DNA of 64,000 bases from Paramecium octaurelia (GCA_905182995.1 CAJJDP010000156.1:62001-126000); one strand, 5' to 3'; shown: positions 23,907 to 37,109, counted from the stretch's first letter. Notes: generated from the sequence alone by a model not told the origin. Numbers and translations are program-made.

Positions 23907-26900
23907 ATGGATGATGCTTACTCCCATCAAGCTTCAACTCCTTCAGACAGACATCGCAAATCTAAATTGGAAACCATGAGAAACGAGAACATGAACTTTG
24001 TTGAGTAATCTTAATTAGATAGTCTATAGCTCAAACGACGTGATAGTGGAATACTACAAAAATTAGTACCTAATGTTATTATGGCTATAGACAAGCAAGT
24101 GGATTGGATAGGTATTTTCTGGAAATCGAATAATGGCTGGAAGAAGACAAGACTCTGCATACCAATACACCCTTAGTTCTCGAAGCAGATGATGGGATTG
24201 GGAAGAAGACCCTTTTGGTCAAATGGATGGAATATCATGCCAGAAATAAGAAAGGAGTAAGAGTATAGTGAATAATAGCGATATCCTGATTTCATCATTC
24301 CCCATTTCGCCACTTAATCAGGCAAAAATAGCAATTATTATTATGCCATCTACAGAATCCTAATTAAATTGAGAGAAGCACTCAACATCAAGCAGAAGGT
24401 GGAGCTGCTAGAGGAGAAGCTAAGAAGATATTTCCAATATTGGTTAGAAATTTGTAGTAGATAATTGGATTAGCAAATTATAAATGGAGCCCAAATCATT
24501 TATGACAAGGTACCTGATAATCTTCATTCTGTAGGTCATTCTAGTTTTTGAAGGGATAGACAATTTCAGAGAGATACTGGATATGCATCGAGAAGCCAAT
24601 GTAAATTTTTGGTTGCCAAAATACTTCCCAACCAATATCAAAGTCATTGTAACTGCTGAAAGACAGTCAGCCTCGATGAGATTGTTGAAACCTGATTGTC
24701 AAGTGATACCGATTGTGTCTGATAAAACAGTCATGAAATAGACAGTCAATCATCATTTGGGGAAACATCTACTCATTTAAGTATTTACATCTACTAATTA
24801 TTGAGAATCCTTAAAATCTGTTGGATATATTCATTCAATTAAGTTATAAAGTGAGAAATCAACCAGTCTTTGTGAGATCCTATTTTTCTGTCTTCATTCC
24901 ATATCCTTCAGAAGGAGTTGTGGAAGAAAATGAAATTGATGAAAGAATTGTGGAATAGATACTGCAACCACTAAAATTGGAACATTTCATATCTATGAAA
25001 GTAGTAGAGGATCTGTTTGCATTTCAATTAGATTACTTTTCAAAGGCCAACATAATGGAAGTTGCTAAATTTAGAAAAATCTTATTGGTCTTGTCTCTAA
25101 CTTAAAAAGGATTGACATATCAAGAAATTGAAAGTGTCTGTAACATTACAATCAAAGAATGGAAATTGTTTCTCGTCTTCTTTAAAGTGTACATTATGAA
25201 ACATAAAGAATTATGGATCATTCATAATGAAATCTTTAAAAAAGTAATCATAAACACCTACTACACTGACATTAAGGACGTCTTAGAATTGCATGATACT
25301 ATAGCTACGACTATTGACAAGATTACTCCCAATTCCATAAGGAAATTGGAAGAATAAACCTTCCAATTATATAGTGCTAAGAACTATTTCTCTTTGAAAG
25401 AAGTCATTAGTATCATTGAGAACTTTCTGCTTCTCTTTAATCCTTCTAACAAATATGATCTATGTAGATATTGGTAATCCCTTGAAGAGAATGGTTTTGA
25501 TCCTGTTTTGGAATACAATAAAGCAGTCGAAGGTTTTCAAATTCATTATCATCCTTCATCTGAGGACATGTTCAGAATAATCTTACAAATTTCAAGGTTT
25601 CTCAAGGAATTTGGTGATTTTGAGACCAGGAACACTCCCATATTTAGACACCCTCCTATAATTGGAGTATTGAGTGACTTATATGATATCGGGTTGCTCT
25701 ATGAAATCCTGAAACTAGACCTTTATTATGACAAAGCACCTGAGTTAAAGGAGTTTGATCCGGCTAAGCATTTAAAACGTGTTGCTAAACCAAAGACAGC
25801 TCCTGTGCTTTCCAAGATGGAGGCACTCAATGTAGAGATACAACAAAATAGACAATTAATCAGAACACATTATCTTTCATTGATATCTAAACCCTTCGAG
25901 TAAACTGAGAATGAAGAAGAACCCTCTGAAGACGTGGATCAATTGGCTGAAGAACTTAATCACAGATTGAGAAAGGTCATTCAATAAAAGGAAGAGAATC
26001 TTTCCTAAGATTAATTGTAATCAAGTGAGCGAGAATCTACTGATTATTATTACAAGAGATGGATTTGGATCTAATTTCCATGGGCTTGCACGAGTATTGA
26101 CAAGAAATGCGATTACTCCATGGTCATCAAACAATGTTTCTCTTCAGCAACAGATTATATGAGTGTTGAGGATGAGAATGCTTTCACAGAGTCAGCACTT
26201 AAAATAGCCCTTGAAGCCAAGAGAAAGCGAAAGGAGATGTATGAGTAAAAGCAAGAACAAGAAACTCAATTGTAACTTATCCCTTAAGTGCCTGTGCTAT
26301 TAAAGAAGGGATAGGAAGAGGTCTTGAAAAAACAAAAACGAGAATAAATGGAGTTTAGTACGATTTCAAGTCAAAGATATGCTAGATCCTCAGCTGTGAT
26401 CTTACCTCCAGTATCTAATAGGAGTGCTGTGATGACATAGGAAGATGTGCCCTAAGATAATCATAAAAGTCATTTGATGTTTATAACTTCGGATTTTACA
26501 GATTCTAATTATCTTAATCAGGAATCAAAAACAATCAAATTAACACAGTCGGTAGTACCCAATGATGGGTAGGAGACTCAGCACTTACTTGAGAATTTGA
26601 AGAAATAAAAAAGTAAATTTAAATAGTTCTCTTCCAATTCTGTTTCGCATGGGAATTATAAGATTACTGAGATTTTTCCAATCGTCAAGGGAAACATATT
26701 GTAACATTCAACATCCCAGTTTAACTTATTACAGTATCAAGCAAGGTAGATGAGGTAAAAATTGGATTAGATTATTTATGAGAATTTGTAGCTGGCTCAG
26801 ACTTACAAAATGTTAAAGATTATGGATTTCAACAAGGGATATTTGAAAAAGGAACTTAATAATCTAGAAGGCTTGAAGTAAGCATAGAGGGATCTGAACT

Positions 26901-27996
26901 AATAAATAGAGAGAGCAGAGAAGGAGTTGAAGAAATCTTGCAAGACTAAGATAAGGGTGAAAAAGATCTTGAAAATATGCAGAGACAACAAATAATAAAA
27001 TGAGGAGTACATTAGATATTTAAATTATCTGACGAGAAATTTCACTAAGTTAATTAATTTTGAATAACTTGAAATTAAAAAGAGTCAGGAAAATATATAA
27101 TAAGCAAAACGATAATTTGATGAATTTTTAAAGGTCTATCGTTAAAAGCGATAACATCAGACAACATTATTGCTTCAAATCAGAAATAGTTTAAGAGAAA
27201 AGCAACATTTAGATAGAATATTTTAATTGAGTGATTTGCAAATTGCTGAAAAAGCTCATGGTTCAATCTAAAAATTGAGGAAAAGATTGAACAAAAAGGA
27301 AAATGACACCAAGAACAAGAAAAACAAAGAATCTCAAGAAAAGGAAGTCAAATTACAAAGAGAAAAGTTAATGAACCTAGAACAACAATATCAGATGATA
27401 AAAGGAGTTTTTGATATTAAGAATAGTGATTATCATTTGAATAAGGAATTCGTAGATTTTATGGCATCGAAGGAAAGAAAAAGCGAATATGAAATTAAAT
27501 TGTCAGAGTCTAGATAGAAATTAAGTGAGGTCTTGGATCTAAATAGAAAATTGAATGAATAAGCTAAAACATATGAGAGTGCCTATTCATCTCTGAATTT
27601 CAGTTAAAATGAAGTCAAAAAAGAAGGTACAAGTTTATATCCTATAGAATTAGAGCAATTTTAAGAGAAAAAGCAAATTAACAATATTTAAATGCAAGAG
27701 TTACAACTCAAGAAACTGATGGTTTTGGAGGCTCGATTAACCAGTTCATTAGAATTGATCGGAAAGAAGTGTGGAGTTAAAGATGAAGACCAGGTAATGC
27801 AAATTTAGATTATTATCAGATTTCCATTATTTTAGAATAGAGGAGACAACACATTATCAAAAATGAAGGATAGACAAATTATTAGAAGATTTTACAGCAG
27901 TAGTATTAGATGGAGCCCCTTTTAAAATAACAAGCGCCATTCTATTTTCCAAAAAGATACACAAATAATAATAGCAGTAATAACAGTGAAAGTTGA
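23907..27996 (+). CDS. Nephrocystin-3-like NTPase fused to long coiled coil, 1319 aa
   Basis: Six exons (introns 24112-24143, 24257-24278, 24510-24534, 24781-24805, 27794-27819) give 1320 codons with every phase consistent. The first splice is the least certain. Residues about 75-330 resemble the P-loop NTPase of NPHP3/NACHT-type proteins: LVLEADDGIGKKTLLVKW as Walker A, VILVFEGIDNF as Walker B, then VNFWLPKYFPTNIKVIVTAE. In Walker A the first Gly is Ala and the motif reads GKKT, so nucleotide binding may be altered. Residues 330-650 are helical. A continuous frame follows into about 500 residues of coiled coil. NPHP3 works at the ciliary inversin compartment and usually carries TPRs after the NTPase; here none are evident. 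Confidence 0.7.
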
Positions 27997-28466
27997 CATA
28001 ATTTAATTATATAAATATATAGAAAATAAAGTATAAAAATAGTAATTATTTAATATTACCGATCTTATGGAATTTGTATTGTGATAATCAATTATTCCTT
28101 TTTTATTAATCGATTCATTGTAGGGGAGTATGGATGAGTATTTGTGCAGTTTAAATTATTTTTGGTTTTCATTTTAAATAATTGTATCTTTTGAGTGATT
28201 ATTGAATTATCTTCGAAGATATATTGAAAGTAAAGTGAATTATAAGCTGATGGTGTATTTCAATGAAAAGTTTAGAGTTTAAAATTAAATTTATAAATAA
28301 GAGGTTTTTGGCAATTTAATTGTGAATTAAATAACAGCATAATTTGAGTTCAAACTGATATTTATCAATAGGAGATATTCGAAGGAGAGTTGGAAGTTAA
28401 AAATGATTGGAAAGGCTTGATTTATACGAGATAAGAAGTTTAGCAAGTGATCAGTTAAGGAAGTTG
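27997..28466. other. AT-rich stretch with a possible gene remnant
   Basis: No secure gene. A plus-strand frame ending at TGA 28418-28420 reads VNYKLMVYFNEKFRVQNQIY and onward for about 60 codons, like a real beta-rich protein. No start or splice connects it to the nearest ATG (28129), whose frame is broken by TGA. Confidence 0.3.
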
Positions 28467-28940
28467 TCATAAGAAAAGATATTTAAGAAAGTTTATTTAA
28501 ATAATTTTACTCATATGATAAGATATCATCAAAGCATGTCTAAGAATTTTTAGTTTAAGTTTTTGCTGGAATTTCTCTCTTACTTAGATTTTAGTGGACT
28601 CTGAAGTAGAGTGCCAGATCTCATATCGATAATAATTGTATCCGATATTTAAGTCGATTTCTTAAATAGTGAATAAATCAATTACCAATTCCTTGGTTTC
28701 CTTCAAATCACCAGAAGTTGTGAATTTATTGGGTATTTTGGAATCAATTTAAGTGATGGAAGGTATTTACTGAGGGATCTCGTCAATGAAATCCATTTAG
28801 TCGATATCTCCCAAAATTGAGATTTTCAAGGGTTCCAAAGTTTGCCCTCTTTGGCTAAGGACAATAGAAGGAACCTTAATCGTATGTCTCAACTCATTTG
28901 CTTTTAGAGTAATAGTAGGTCTATCTTAGCAACAGCCCAT
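28467..28940 (-). CDS. Small protein with N-terminal MGCC acylation motif, 157 aa
   Basis: Intronless, 158 codons, starting MGCCQDRPTITLKANELRH. Gly-2 followed by two Cys is the usual signal for N-myristoylation plus palmitoylation, predicting attachment to the cytoplasmic face of a membrane. The body has alternating strands (LEPLKISILGDIDQMDFIDE, NIGYNYYRYEIWHS) and no recognised domain. The last 35 residues are basic and may be an unspliced tail. Acylation is inferred from the motif only. Confidence 0.5.
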
Positions 28941-29037
28941 TATTTACGATAGTGTTGAGAAATTGATTTTAAATTAATAAAATCCATAATACGAGAGTTT
29001 GTATCGTTGATATACATACATATATGACTACAAATAC

Positions 29038-29313
29038 ATGAGAGAGATTGCTTCACAGCATTCCAAAGAATTAATTGTTTAAGGTTCTAATAGTAAACTG
29101 TTTTGTAGAATGGTATTGAGTTTAGTTTAGATCAATATAACTTCAGTGATAGAATAGAGATTATAAGTCCTATCGTAGGATCTGAACTTATCCAGTAAGG
29201 TTTTCTGTTCTCGAGTTCTGACAATCGTAAGCAATGAGACAGTTAATTAGTTTCATCAGTTTTTCTCTTTGGATTGGATTGCTAGACACAAAGGAATCAT
29301 TCTTAATGATTGA
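29038..29313 (+). CDS. Possible small protein, 91 aa
   Basis: A 92-codon frame with five TAA/TAG glutamine codons, reading MREIASQHSKELIVQGSNSK and later SKVFCSRVLTIVSNETVNQF. The composition is protein-like and the frame lies alone between two minus-strand genes. No family is recognised, and an upstream exon cannot be excluded. Confidence 0.35.
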
Positions 29314-29435
29314 AGGAAGATTAAGAAGTCTTTATGATTTAAATGTAGTTCATTTGAACATCTTTTTACAACAACCCAATAAATAATTTAATTTAAGATA
29401 AATTCAAAGCTCTGACACAATCTTTATTCTTTGTT

Positions 29436-32400
29436 TCACCATTCCGTCCAATTTAAGGCAGACTAGATTATGCAATCAATATGTACCTCTCTTATATACA
29501 ATTTGTTAAAGTCATCTTATTTCAGTTTCTTAATAGCTTTTTCTCTTTGTTCTATTTTGTCATATTGAACAACAACTTGTTTTGATTCAGCCACCACATT
29601 AGCTTGTCTGTGTATGTATTTATCGAAATCAAACTTCAACTTTTTCAAACTAGCCTAGACAATCAGATGGGATACTAGTGCGAATTTAAAATGATTAAAG
29701 TACTGTATTTTTCATTGTTGCCTAAACAAATGAAGCATTCCTGGAACACTTTTTAATTTTTCAATTTCAAACTATTGAAGCTCTTTTGACTATTGCCATG
29801 GAGTTCGATATAACATTCTTAATGGTAACTGTGTCCACATTAAAATGCAACTGCTTTTGTACACTTAGTGATTCGATCATTGCATTCTCCGCAGTATCGA
29901 TCGACGCAGACTCCTTGATTCATCTATTGAAAGAGTTTTTTGCTTAAACCCTTGTAAGTGATGTCAGTTTATTGCATGGCTATGTTGTAGGAAGGCAATT
30001 CAAAAGCGAATTTTTCCTAAATGGATTTGTTGGTCTTGTAAAATACTCTCAGTGGAATAGAGCCATAGTAGTGATTCATTTTCTAAAGATAATTATAGGA
30101 AGTTTACATCCAGGAGCCTGTCCAATTCTAAACATTTGGACATGGCTAAGAACACTTCGGATACGATGTCTCCGTGTAATTTTCTTAGGGCTTCAGGGAC
30201 TTTAAGGTCAGTCAATTGTTCTAGCTTGTGCTGTTTGAAAAAAGAGTCTAAAAATTAAAACCAATAACCATCGTCTTCAATTTTCGAGCAGAGATCAATG
30301 ATGTAATTCAACTTCTCAAAAATCTCTTCTTAATCAGCTTCTGAGACTGTTTTTGATCTTGCGAATGATTTGTGACAATCCTTCAGTCTATTGATAAACA
30401 GCAGAGTCAACATATCCAGCGCCTTCTAGATGGCTCCATTCTTTTGAAGCAGATAGGCAGCAGCATTGTAAACCTTATACTTCTCGCAGATGGCCAAAGC
30501 ATCATCTAGAGGGAAGTCTCCATTCTGGACATCCTTCAACACTTCTTTAGGTGCTCTTTAGCACAGGAGATCAAGATACAACAATCTGATTGAATCGGAG
30601 GCCTTTTCATTCTTGATGTATTATTTGAGGTAATGCAATTGGTTTTAGGGAGTTTTTTCTAATTTTTGAATGATTTGCATTTACAATTTGAGATCGTGGA
30701 AATACTCCTTGAAAATTCGATTCGTATACTATTGACTAATGTTCATCAAGGTATCACAATTCTCGATTATAAACTCTTGTAACTACATTAACAATTAAGC
30801 ATTTGAGTAAATCAACAGTCTTTCAATGACTTCAAATACATTTCTCTTCATCATGCTATTCTGCATCTGGAAGTAATTAGAAATGCAGGTGATGTAATCG
30901 TTTTGTTTGTATATGAGAAAAGTACGGAATTCTGGAAATGGGATACTTCCATCGAAAACCAGAGAGATGTCATTTAATTGACTAGTGTCATACAGGTGAA
31001 TTAAGTAGGCATTTTTATTGACTTCGTAGGACTCTAGGTAGATGGGATCAGTGTCTTAACTGTTGAAGTTGTATTGTTTCAGGGTTTCGAAATAGGATGG
31101 AGACAGGAGATCTAGGAACAGTTTCTCTTTGAATTGTTTTGTAAATTACAATGGGAATTGCATTAGTAATTCGGAGTAGAATAGCAAGAAATGATTAAGT
31201 TATTCAGCTAGGGATATTTAATGATATTGTTCAGTCTTATCATTGTAAACTATCTGGTAATGTTCCTGGGTTTTAAGGTCCTCCCTGGTGTTCTCTATGG
31301 AACTTAGCATCAGTTTCAGGATCTCAGGGACGTGATCAATGACCTCAAACTTAATCCCAGGGAGAGTGGCTGATTTAATATTGGTATAGATGTGATGCTG
31401 CATGAATTGCATAAGCAATTGAAGTGATAGTCGAACGTCGATGAGTATGAATTATTTTAAATTTTCTGTATTGAAAATGAATGAAACCAATCCCCTTAAC
31501 ATATCGAAATAGATATTGTGTGGCACACGTTCTCCAAGGATATTGATACCCTTCACACACATACGAACGTAGGCCAAAATACTGTATCCTAGTTTAATTC
31601 TGAACTTTCGCAACTTCTCCTTCTCAATGTTACATGACTCCTTCTATTCCAATTAGCATTTACTTTCCCATAGATCCATCAGTTTCATTAACCCAGTGAT
31701 GAAGTCTCCCTGCTTTGTGCACAAGTATATCATTGCCTTATACAAGTGATAGTCCATGCAGACCTTGATTAGAAGAGTTGGTTCTTGTTGATGTAAATCT
31801 AATTGCAGTATGAGTTATTGTATCATCTCCTTGTCATTTTAATAGAAATTGACGTAGTCCACGAAGAACGATTCAGGAATCACAGCAATTTGTTTGTTCT
31901 TAATGAAGGGATCCAAACAAGTGAAATACAACTTCATCTATTGTATGTCCTTGAAGAAGTCCTTTAGCACGACCAAAGCATAAATCATGTTATCAACTCT
32001 GAGCAAGAACTCTATTGTCTTTTTTATTTTGTTCTCTTTCTCTTATTAAGATAATGGGATATCCAAAGGTTTCAGAGCGAACATTATATGAGTGAAAGCA
32101 ATCTTCTGGAACATCTGACTCATTTATTCCTAACGTGCTTATAGAGAAGAGGCAATCTCACTCAGTATTTTAATTTATCCTTAGTAGATCAGCATTCCTT
32201 AATGCATGGCTTTCTCCCATTGATTCTTCTCGATCAAATCCTCTAGATATTCATTCCAAGTTTGGAGTCTCTCTATTAAAATGTTATTCTTCCTCAATGA
32301 TACAATTCCATTCTCGTATATTTGCACTTGACAAGGTATACTTGGACCCTCATATGATACGCAAATCTCAGCAATTTATGGTTCGACATCTTCCTTTGAT

Positions 32401-33811
32401 AGCATTCTAGTTTTTGATTCCAAAATGACAATCCCGTCATCTTACTTGGCAAATTAAAACTGAGTTGTATGAATCAAAGCAACCCAATTCGAATCTGAAA
32501 ACGTATAAATGATATTATTAGTTAAAAAGGAACTCTTTATTATATTCCCTTTCTCTTTCTCTAACTTATAAACAGCACTGAATAAATATTTAAATCATAT
32601 TACCCTTCTACAATTTCTAGTTCATCTTCTATGTTCATACATTTGACTAAATGAAATATGTCACCCCATCTTATACATAGCAATTTGGCATTCTGATATG
32701 ACTTTTCGAAATACCCCTCTCCCCACGACAATTCACCACTTTCATTATTATCATTTTAAGGGAGATCAATTGAGAAAGTATTTCTTTTCAGAGTATACAC
32801 TATCTCACATTTCAATGACCCTATGTTGATGAGTATGGCAAATACCTTTATAGAATTTAAGAATTTCAACGCGATTAGAATATAATACAGCAGCAATAAC
32901 TACTTATTAAATATTTTGATTGAGTTACTGAGTCATAGCTTCAGGCATCAACTTAATATCCAGAGCAAACTTAGTCTGTTAGCCATCTGTATCACTGGAG
33001 TGCTTGGCGGATGGATCTGTATAATCAGTGACTTCCTCTTCTTTTTTGAATATGCTATCCCACCAGGAAGACTGCTTTTATTTTGGCTATTGTGGGTTGC
33101 GTTTGATATGATAGATTTTGCCATTCTTATAGATCTTGTCTTTGGAGTGGGTGACGATGTATTTGTCCATGACAGTCATCACTGTGAAGGCATGTTTGTA
33201 GATGACTCCGTGTTCATCGAGGGAGAGTGCTTCAATCGTAGAAGATGGTATGAATAGGACTTGCATCACTTTGCCTGAATGCAACCTGGATTCATGATGT
33301 AAGCGTTCCCATTTCCGACCTACCTCGTATAATTGAATGTCCCCTCTCTCGAAACCAACCAACATATATTTCTCCCAACATTGGATTGCTAATACGGAGC
33401 CATATCTTGTTTGTCGTTCACCTGCGTTGAGTATGGCTTGGATGGACTCCACTCTTCCATTCACCACTTCGATGCAGATGATCACAGAATGTTGAGTGCC
33501 AATCATTAGATACCTCTTTTGACGATGCATATAGAAGCAAAGTTGAGTTGGTTGACCGTAACTACCATACAATTCATTTGCCTATTGAGTAAACCCATAA
33601 ATAGGATTCACTTGGAAACAATCTGGTTATTGTTGCACTCTTTCTTAAAAGAAGGTGTTTCTGTCTCTGGACTCTAAGGAGAACTTTTTTAACACTAACA
33701 ACAGTTGATTACCTTAAGAGATTGGTAGATTGGTTCAAGTTGATCGAGAATATTGAAGTGTGTAAATTGGTGATATCTACTCCGCAAAACTTCTTAATTT
33801 AGATAATACAT
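29436..33811 (-). CDS. VPS8: VPS8-like CORVET subunit, 1414 aa
   Basis: Six exons (introns 33684-33712, 32821-32845, 32578-32603, 30083-30107, 29650-29675) give 1415 codons with consistent phases; the length fits VPS8 (about 1,250-1,430). The N-terminal 300 residues are WD-like (CWEKYMLVGFERGDIQLYEV is the diagnostic blade), followed by a long alpha-solenoid. Near the C-terminus is a RING-type finger, residues about 1265-1330: CGECNDRITKC, FQCGHSYHQEC, ECFICLG. VPS8 is the Rab5-binding subunit of CORVET and tethers early endosomes. After the RING a basic helix ends the protein. A possible extra 5' exon lies at 33831-34067, joined by a 19-nt intron in frame, so the true start may be upstream. 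Confidence 0.85.
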
Positions 33812-33830
33812 AAAATTATTATTCTGAAAA

Positions 33831-34067
33831 TCAATAATAAACAAACCAATAATCAAGCACAATCTAAATAACACAAGAAACAATGATAGAGTTCAGGGAC
33901 GGTGGTGATTTTATATGGTAATCATTCTGAATTACTTAAACCAACTAAACTTATCCTTTTGTAATTGATTTAAAATTTTTAGTTTTATCTAATAGATATG
34001 CCTTAATTGCTTATGCATAATTAGAATTTAAATTAAAAACTGGATCTAGCTAACTATTTTTATTCAT
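33831..34067 (-). CDS. Small ORF or 5' exon of VPS8
   Basis: A 79-codon frame beginning MNKNSQLDPVFNLNSNYAQA and ending in a hydrophobic run (SIIVSCVIQIVLDYWFVYY). It stops 19 bp before the VPS8 ATG. Splicing out a 19-nt GT..CAG stretch just before its stop would fuse it in frame to VPS8. Either a small protein with a membrane segment or the missing N-terminus. Confidence 0.35.
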
Positions 34068-34444
34068 TTTTTCTTGAATTTCATCTAAATAGTTAATCTC
34101 AGTTTATACTTTTTATGGTTCACATGTGGCTGGAAATTATCATTTAGTTCTCCATCCAAAAGAGTGCAGCATTATTTATTTGTTTCTTTCATTATAGGTT
34201 TTAGATAGATAGTATTAATTTTACAGGTTTTAGACCATTGTAAATTACACTAACATTATGTATTGAAATCAGTATCCAAGAGACATATGATTAAGAATTG
34301 CAGAAATAGAATAATAATAGCTTACCTATTGGATTTCTTAATATCAAAGACAAATATTAAACTATCGAATAATTAAAATCATTTGAGGGTTGGTTGTCTC
34401 CTCAATCTAAGAAATACTCCATATTTTATAATAAATTAATTTTA
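34068..34444. other. Intergenic stretch, right part duplicated
   Basis: AT-rich, no gene seen. Bases 34249-34444 recur identically at 35680-35875 as the left end of the duplicated block. Confidence 0.5.
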
Positions 34445-35678
34445 TCACTTTTTTAGATTAATAGCTTTAATCAAAGTAATACTCGATCTCTTAAGAGGAG
34501 ATCGTTGTGAGTTTTTACGTTGCACTTTACGCGCTGATGCTTTCATTCGCTCCTGTGGGACTTGCTTGCTCTTATAAAATAATTCAGGATGGAGTAGGGA
34601 GAGTTGTCTCACCAATTCAAGGCTTTCTTCAAGTGGCCGATTCAATTGGTTACGTAACTCAATGAATTATTTGATCTTAATAATAAGTTTAAGAATGATA
34701 GAGTACCACATTCATATCCAGATCCTCAGATTGGATCTCCTATTTGTAGATCCATCCAGTCCATTATTTGTTCTCAATCATTAGGAAATGTTGAGCCAAC
34801 ATCAATAGTAATTCCAACAGAGTCATTTATTATCTCTAACTATTAAACACCTTTTCATTGAATTCCTCTGAAAATAGTAATTAGAAATAGGGAGATGCAT
34901 CTTTGATAGTAAAACACTCATTCAGTTGATACTCGTGTTGTTCCTGTAACTCTTTATAATATTTGAGCAACTTCTTAAGAGATAGAGAACTCAATTGACG
35001 ATGGTCTCGGATTCCAAAAATAATGGCATAGAATTGATTGATGGGTGAATCGAGATCGCATTCGGCAAGATAGGTTAAGATGGCATTTAGTTTTTCTTCT
35101 TCGCCAACCCAATCGATAAAGATCCTACAAACATGATTTAGGAAATCTCCGATTTGAGTCAGGTAATCCAAGAAGTTACATAAAAGAGTTGAGTAATCCA
35201 TTTCTAATTCCTTGTTGACTTCAAATGGTATTTAGAAGGGATGGACTTGCATAAATATGCCTACGGAATTCACGTAATACAATTGGTAATTCTCCTCTTG
35301 CATTTTGTGACATCCCAATCGAATTTGTGCCTCTTGATGTTTCATCGGAAGAGGCTGATTCAATTTCTGCTATTTAATTAAAGCACTGCCCAATTCTTTG
35401 ATGTCCTTTTGGAAGACAAAGGAATGTTGGGAGACCACCTTGTCGTATTGTTTGAACATGCTCTCCAATTCCAAAGCCTTCAATCCAACTGAGTTCATTC
35501 GTTCCTCGGCAATTCTGAGATCACTCATCTATTGAACTGTGACAACGTAATCTTGAAATTCCTGTTGGACTGACAACAACTGTTATTATAAGTATTCATG
35601 CTTACGAATGTATTACGCTTCCATCGCTTTGAATTCCTTATCCATCTGGATCATCTAATCTTCCACTTTGATCTTCTG
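34249..35678. repeat. Direct repeat copy 1 (1,430 bp)
   Basis: Matches 35680-37109 at an offset of 1,431 with no difference noticed in the lines and reading frames compared. The two copies are separated by a single N. The exact boundaries at the N point to two overlapping contig ends placed side by side rather than merged. Confidence 0.9.
34445..35678 (-). other. Duplicated 3' part of the coiled-coil gene (assembly copy)
   Basis: Same sequence as the 3' portion of the gene at 35876-37934, including its intron (here 34676-34706) and stop at 34445-34447. The frame runs into the N at 35679 with no start codon. It should not be counted as a separate gene unless the duplication is shown to be real. 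Confidence 0.8.
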
Positions 35679-35679
35679 N
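35679..35679. other. Assembly gap, single N
   Basis: The only ambiguous base seen in the window. It sits exactly between the two identical 1,430-bp copies. Confidence 0.95.
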
Positions 35680-37109
35680 ACTAACATTATGTATTGAAAT
35701 CAGTATCCAAGAGACATATGATTAAGAATTGCAGAAATAGAATAATAATAGCTTACCTATTGGATTTCTTAATATCAAAGACAAATATTAAACTATCGAA
35801 TAATTAAAATCATTTGAGGGTTGGTTGTCTCCTCAATCTAAGAAATACTCCATATTTTATAATAAATTAATTTTATCACTTTTTTAGATTAATAGCTTTA
35901 ATCAAAGTAATACTCGATCTCTTAAGAGGAGATCGTTGTGAGTTTTTACGTTGCACTTTACGCGCTGATGCTTTCATTCGCTCCTGTGGGACTTGCTTGC
36001 TCTTATAAAATAATTCAGGATGGAGTAGGGAGAGTTGTCTCACCAATTCAAGGCTTTCTTCAAGTGGCCGATTCAATTGGTTACGTAACTCAATGAATTA
36101 TTTGATCTTAATAATAAGTTTAAGAATGATAGAGTACCACATTCATATCCAGATCCTCAGATTGGATCTCCTATTTGTAGATCCATCCAGTCCATTATTT
36201 GTTCTCAATCATTAGGAAATGTTGAGCCAACATCAATAGTAATTCCAACAGAGTCATTTATTATCTCTAACTATTAAACACCTTTTCATTGAATTCCTCT
36301 GAAAATAGTAATTAGAAATAGGGAGATGCATCTTTGATAGTAAAACACTCATTCAGTTGATACTCGTGTTGTTCCTGTAACTCTTTATAATATTTGAGCA
36401 ACTTCTTAAGAGATAGAGAACTCAATTGACGATGGTCTCGGATTCCAAAAATAATGGCATAGAATTGATTGATGGGTGAATCGAGATCGCATTCGGCAAG
36501 ATAGGTTAAGATGGCATTTAGTTTTTCTTCTTCGCCAACCCAATCGATAAAGATCCTACAAACATGATTTAGGAAATCTCCGATTTGAGTCAGGTAATCC
36601 AAGAAGTTACATAAAAGAGTTGAGTAATCCATTTCTAATTCCTTGTTGACTTCAAATGGTATTTAGAAGGGATGGACTTGCATAAATATGCCTACGGAAT
36701 TCACGTAATACAATTGGTAATTCTCCTCTTGCATTTTGTGACATCCCAATCGAATTTGTGCCTCTTGATGTTTCATCGGAAGAGGCTGATTCAATTTCTG
36801 CTATTTAATTAAAGCACTGCCCAATTCTTTGATGTCCTTTTGGAAGACAAAGGAATGTTGGGAGACCACCTTGTCGTATTGTTTGAACATGCTCTCCAAT
36901 TCCAAAGCCTTCAATCCAACTGAGTTCATTCGTTCCTCGGCAATTCTGAGATCACTCATCTATTGAACTGTGACAACGTAATCTTGAAATTCCTGTTGGA
37001 CTGACAACAACTGTTATTATAAGTATTCATGCTTACGAATGTATTACGCTTCCATCGCTTTGAATTCCTTATCCATCTGGATCATCTAATCTTCCACTTT
37101 GATCTTCTG
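35680..37109. repeat. Direct repeat copy 2 (1,430 bp)
   Basis: Identical partner of 34249-35678. This copy is continuous with the 5' part of the coiled-coil gene, so it carries the complete reading frame. Confidence 0.9.

Noticed and set aside
29468..29491. A 24-nt GT..TAG stretch near the end of VPS8 as a further intron
   Set aside because: It is a multiple of three without a stop, so splicing is not needed; the read-through frame is kept as the simpler model.
34445..35678. A second paralogue of the coiled-coil gene
   Set aside because: It is identical to the 3' part of the neighbouring gene and ends at the single N, so it is treated as an assembly copy.
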